A stretch of 7,514 bases of DNA from contig URRZ01000094.1 of NCBI GenBank assembly GCA_900550385.1, positions 1-7,514 of the forward strand, in the 5' to 3' direction. This stretch comes from an uncultured Coriobacteriaceae bacterium. GTDB taxonomy: Bacteria > Actinomycetota > Coriobacteriia > Coriobacteriales > Eggerthellaceae. Shown in pieces: positions 5,067 to 7,514 of the stretch; position 1 is the stretch's first letter; every line of letters starts with the position of its first letter. The notes below the pieces were generated by a model. That model saw only the letters and a list, made by a program, of their open reading frames with translations, searched no databases and had not been told where the DNA came from. Made by a program: the position numbers and the translations under genes.

Positions 5067-7514
5067 CATCGTGATCGACGGCGAGCCCGTCATCGCACGC
5101 GAGGGCGCGACCATCTTGGAGGCGGCCCGCAAGGCGGGCGCTCGCATCCCCACGCTGTGCTTCCTCAAGGAGCGCAGCACCGTGGCGTCGTGCCGCGTGT
5201 GCGTGGTGGAGGTGGAAGGCGAGCCCCATCCCGTGCCCGCCTGCGCGACCATGGTGCGCGACGGCATGGAGATCGTCACGGACTCGCCCAAGCTGTCCGC
5301 GTACCGCAGGATGGCGTTGGAGCTGATCCTTTCCAGCAAGGGGGCGGCTTTGGCGGCGCTTGCAGGGGAGGGCGGGGAGCAGGCGAGCGAGCTCTCGCGG
5401 CTGTGCGCCGAGCTGGGCGTCGAGCCGCCCGCCGATCGCGCCCGGGACGAGGAACTGCCTCGGGTGGAGGGCAACCCCTTCCTCTCCTACGACCCCAACC
5501 TGTGCATCGAATGCCAGCGCTGCGTGGGCGCGTGCAACCTCGCCGCCCGCAACCACAGCCTGCAGTCGCGCATGCGCGGCTCGCATGTGCTCATCGACGC
5601 GCCGTTCGGCGAAGGATGGCGCGCGAGCGGGTGCGAGTCGTGCGGGAACTGCGCCCAGGCGTGCCCCACCGGCGCGCTGACCCTCAAAGGGAAGGGGAAG
5701 GCGGCGCCCGACGCCCCCGAGGAGCCCGGCGCCTCCCGCTTCGTGCGCACCACCTGCCCGCACTGCGGCGTGGGCTGCCAGCTGGAGCTTGAGGTGCGCG
5801 GGAACCGCATCGCGAGCGCGCGCGGCGCCATGGGCGCGTCGAACCGGGGGCTTCTGTGCGTGAAGGGACGCTCGGCCAGCTTCGACTTCGTGAGCTCGCC
5901 CGATCGCCTGACCACGCCGCTCATCCGCAGCTCCAAGACCGGCGAGCTGGAGCCTGCGACGTGGGACGAGGCGCTGGATCTGGTGGCGAGCCGCTTCACG
6001 GACCTGCGCGCCAACTACGGCGGCACCTCCATCGCGGCGTTCGCCTGCTCGCGGTCGACCAACGAGGACGTGTACCTGTTCCAGAAGATGGCGAGGGTGG
6101 CGCTTGCGACGAACAACGTCGACAGTTGCGCCCGTGTTTGACACAGCCCCAGCGTCGCCGGTCTGGCGACAATGCTTGGCTCCGGAGCCATGACCAATTC
6201 CATAGACGACATCGTCGAGCTCGCCGATGTGATCATGCTGGTGGGATCCAACCCCGAAGAGGCGCACCCCGTCATCGGCATGCGCATCCGGCAGGCGGTC
6301 GAGCGCGGCTGCCGGCTCATCGTGGTGGATCCGCGCGACATCGGCTTGGCGTCGAAGGCCGACATCCACCTGAAGCTGCGCCCCGGCACCAACGTGGCGT
6401 TCGCCAACGGCATGGTGAACCTCCTGATGCGCCTAGGGCTGGTGGACCAGGAGTTCGTGCGCGAGCGCACCGAGGGCTACCGCATCATGCAGGCGCAGGT
6501 GGAGGATTTCACGCCCGAGTTCGTGGAACGCGAGTGCGGCATCGACCGGCGCGACCTCATCGCCGCGGCGAAGATGTACGGCTCGGCGCAGCGCGCCTCG
6601 ATCCTGTACTGCTTGGGCGTGACCGAGCACACCACCGGCACCGATGGCGTGATGGCGCTGTCCAACATCGCCATGGTGACGGGCAACCTGGGCAAGCCCG
6701 GCGCGGGGATGAACCCGCTGCGCGGCCAGAACAACGTGCAGGGCGCTTGCGACATGGGCGCCGGCCCCGACGATTTCCCCGGTTACCAGAAGGTCACCAG
6801 CGCGCCGGTGCGCCACAAGTTCGAGAAGGCGTGGGGCGTCGCGCTGCCCGCCAACTCCGGCGTCAAGGCCACCGAGTGCTTCCCTGCCATGCTGGAAGGC
6901 TCCATCAAGGGGCTCTACCTGTTCGGCGAGGATCCCGTGCGCACCGACCCCGACACGCACCATGTGCTGGAGGCGCTCTCGAAGCTGGACTTCTTCGTGG
7001 TGCAGGACCTGTTCCTCACCGAGACGGCGAAGCTGGCCGACGTGGTGCTGCCGGGGCGCTGCTACGCGGAGAAGGAAGGGACGTTCACCAACACCGAGCG
7101 CCGCGTGCAGCGCGTGCGCAAGGCGGTGGAGGGGCCCGAAGGGTCGCGGCTGGACACCGACATCTTCCGCGAGGTGATGGCGCGGATGGGCTACGACCAG
7201 CCGGAGCAGACGGCGGCCGAGATCATGGACGAGATCGCCGCCCTCACGCCTGCCTATGGCGGCATCAGCCTTGACGGGCCGGCTGCGGAGCGGGGGCTCC
7301 AGTGGCCCTGCCCTGACGAGGACCATCCGGGTACCGCGGTGCTGCATGTGAGCTCGTTCTCGGGCGGGTTGGGGGCGTTCTCCACGCCGGACTACATCCG
7401 CTCCGCCGAGCTGCCCGACGACGAGTACCCGCTGCTGCTGATGACGGGCCGCGTGCTGTACCAGTACAACGCCTGCGCCATGACGGGCCGCACGGCTGCG
7501 ACCTCGGAGGTGGA
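5059..7514 (+). CDS. fdhA: Selenocysteine formate dehydrogenase catalytic subunit (TGA 6139-6141 = Sec; 3' end outside window)
   Basis: Oxidises formate to CO2, or the reverse, at a molybdenum/tungsten bis-pterin centre. The frame is open for 818 codons apart from one TGA, codon 361. The surrounding residues NNVDSCARV-U-HSPSVAGL match the selenocysteine site of E. coli FdhF, and homology resumes at once. Domains in order: NuoG-like [2Fe-2S] with C34, C45, C48, C62; two ferredoxin-type [4Fe-4S] motifs with C149, C152, C155, C159 and C192, C195, C198, C202; then the catalytic domain with C233, C236, C240, C267 and K269 (electron-path lysine in FdhF), Sec361, H362 and R555 in LRGQNNVQGA (FdhF R333). 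The C-terminal pterin-binding domain begins near residue 790 and is cut off. The His-Cys3 cluster segment usual after the [2Fe-2S] domain has lost its ligands (residues 92-112). No Tat signal, so cytosolic. ATG 5059 overlaps the upstream stop (ATGCATAA), so the genes are translationally coupled. Confidence 0.95.
6139..6181 (+). promoter_or_regulatory. Bacterial SECIS element (selenocysteine insertion hairpin) in fdhA
   Basis: The TGA is followed after 12 bases by a perfect 6-bp stem, GTCGCC (6154-6159) with GGCGAC (6165-6170), closing the 5-base loop GGTCT (6160-6164). A lower stem, AGCC (6145-6148) with GGCT (6178-6181), extends it across an internal loop. The GGTCT loop is the same as in the E. 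coli fdhF SECIS that binds SelB, and the distance from the TGA is similar. This directs selenocysteine insertion; the genome must supply SelA, SelB, SelC and SelD elsewhere. Confidence 0.9.

Noticed and set aside
2262..5474. A 1070-codon open frame on the minus strand
   Set aside because: It lies antisense to ThrH, the flavoprotein and fdhA, is rich in Arg/His/Ala with no recognisable domain, and is a typical by-product of high-GC coding on the other strand.
6139..6141. Premature stop or frameshift making fdhA a pseudogene
   Set aside because: The frame is unchanged on both sides, the codon is TGA at the catalytic residue, and a SECIS hairpin follows.
5856..7274. A 472-codon plus-strand frame within fdhA
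   Set aside because: It is in another reading frame from fdhA, Arg/His-rich and without motifs; the fdhA frame carries the conserved residues.

Overview
The window is a GC-rich (roughly two-thirds G+C), densely coded bacterial segment with five protein genes. The sparse A/T-rich patches between genes look like -10 boxes (TACAAT, TAGAAT, CACAAT). The base composition, a selenocysteine formate dehydrogenase fused to NuoG-like iron-sulfur domains, a bacterial Elp3 and a ThrH-type phosphatase together suggest an anaerobic high-GC actinobacterium, for example the Coriobacteriia/Eggerthellaceae. That placement is an inference from gene content, not from a marker gene.

Left part (1-2408): a divergent pair. 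On the minus strand is the N-terminal 489 codons of an Elp3-family radical SAM protein, the enzyme that starts carboxymethyl modification of tRNA wobble uridine; its acetyltransferase domain lies off the left edge. About 106 bases away on the plus strand starts a 277-aa SAM-dependent methyltransferase. Its N-terminal FSETR...W segment and HH motif resemble Trm9/ALKBH8, the eukaryotic enzymes that methylate the product of Elp3. The pair could be a bacterial route to methyl-esterified wobble uridine, and it is the most novel candidate here.

Middle (2511-3110): a 199-aa HAD-family protein matching ThrH (phosphoserine phosphatase/homoserine phosphotransferase), with its own ribosome binding site.

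Right part (3216 to the right edge): a two-gene operon for a cytosolic formate dehydrogenase. The first gene is a chimeric flavoprotein: a NuoF-like [4Fe-4S] tail domain fused in front of a GltD/NfnB-type FAD/NADPH module. The second overlaps it by 8 bases and is the catalytic subunit FdhA. The FdhA frame crosses an in-frame TGA at 6139-6141 exactly where FdhF-type enzymes carry selenocysteine. That TGA is followed by a convincing bacterial SECIS hairpin with the GGTCT apical loop, so it is read through and the gene continues past the window end. Together the two proteins would couple formate oxidation or CO2 reduction to NADP(H).

No tRNA, rRNA, CRISPR array, insertion sequence or clear intrinsic terminator was seen. 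All gaps between genes are near 110 bases or shorter.
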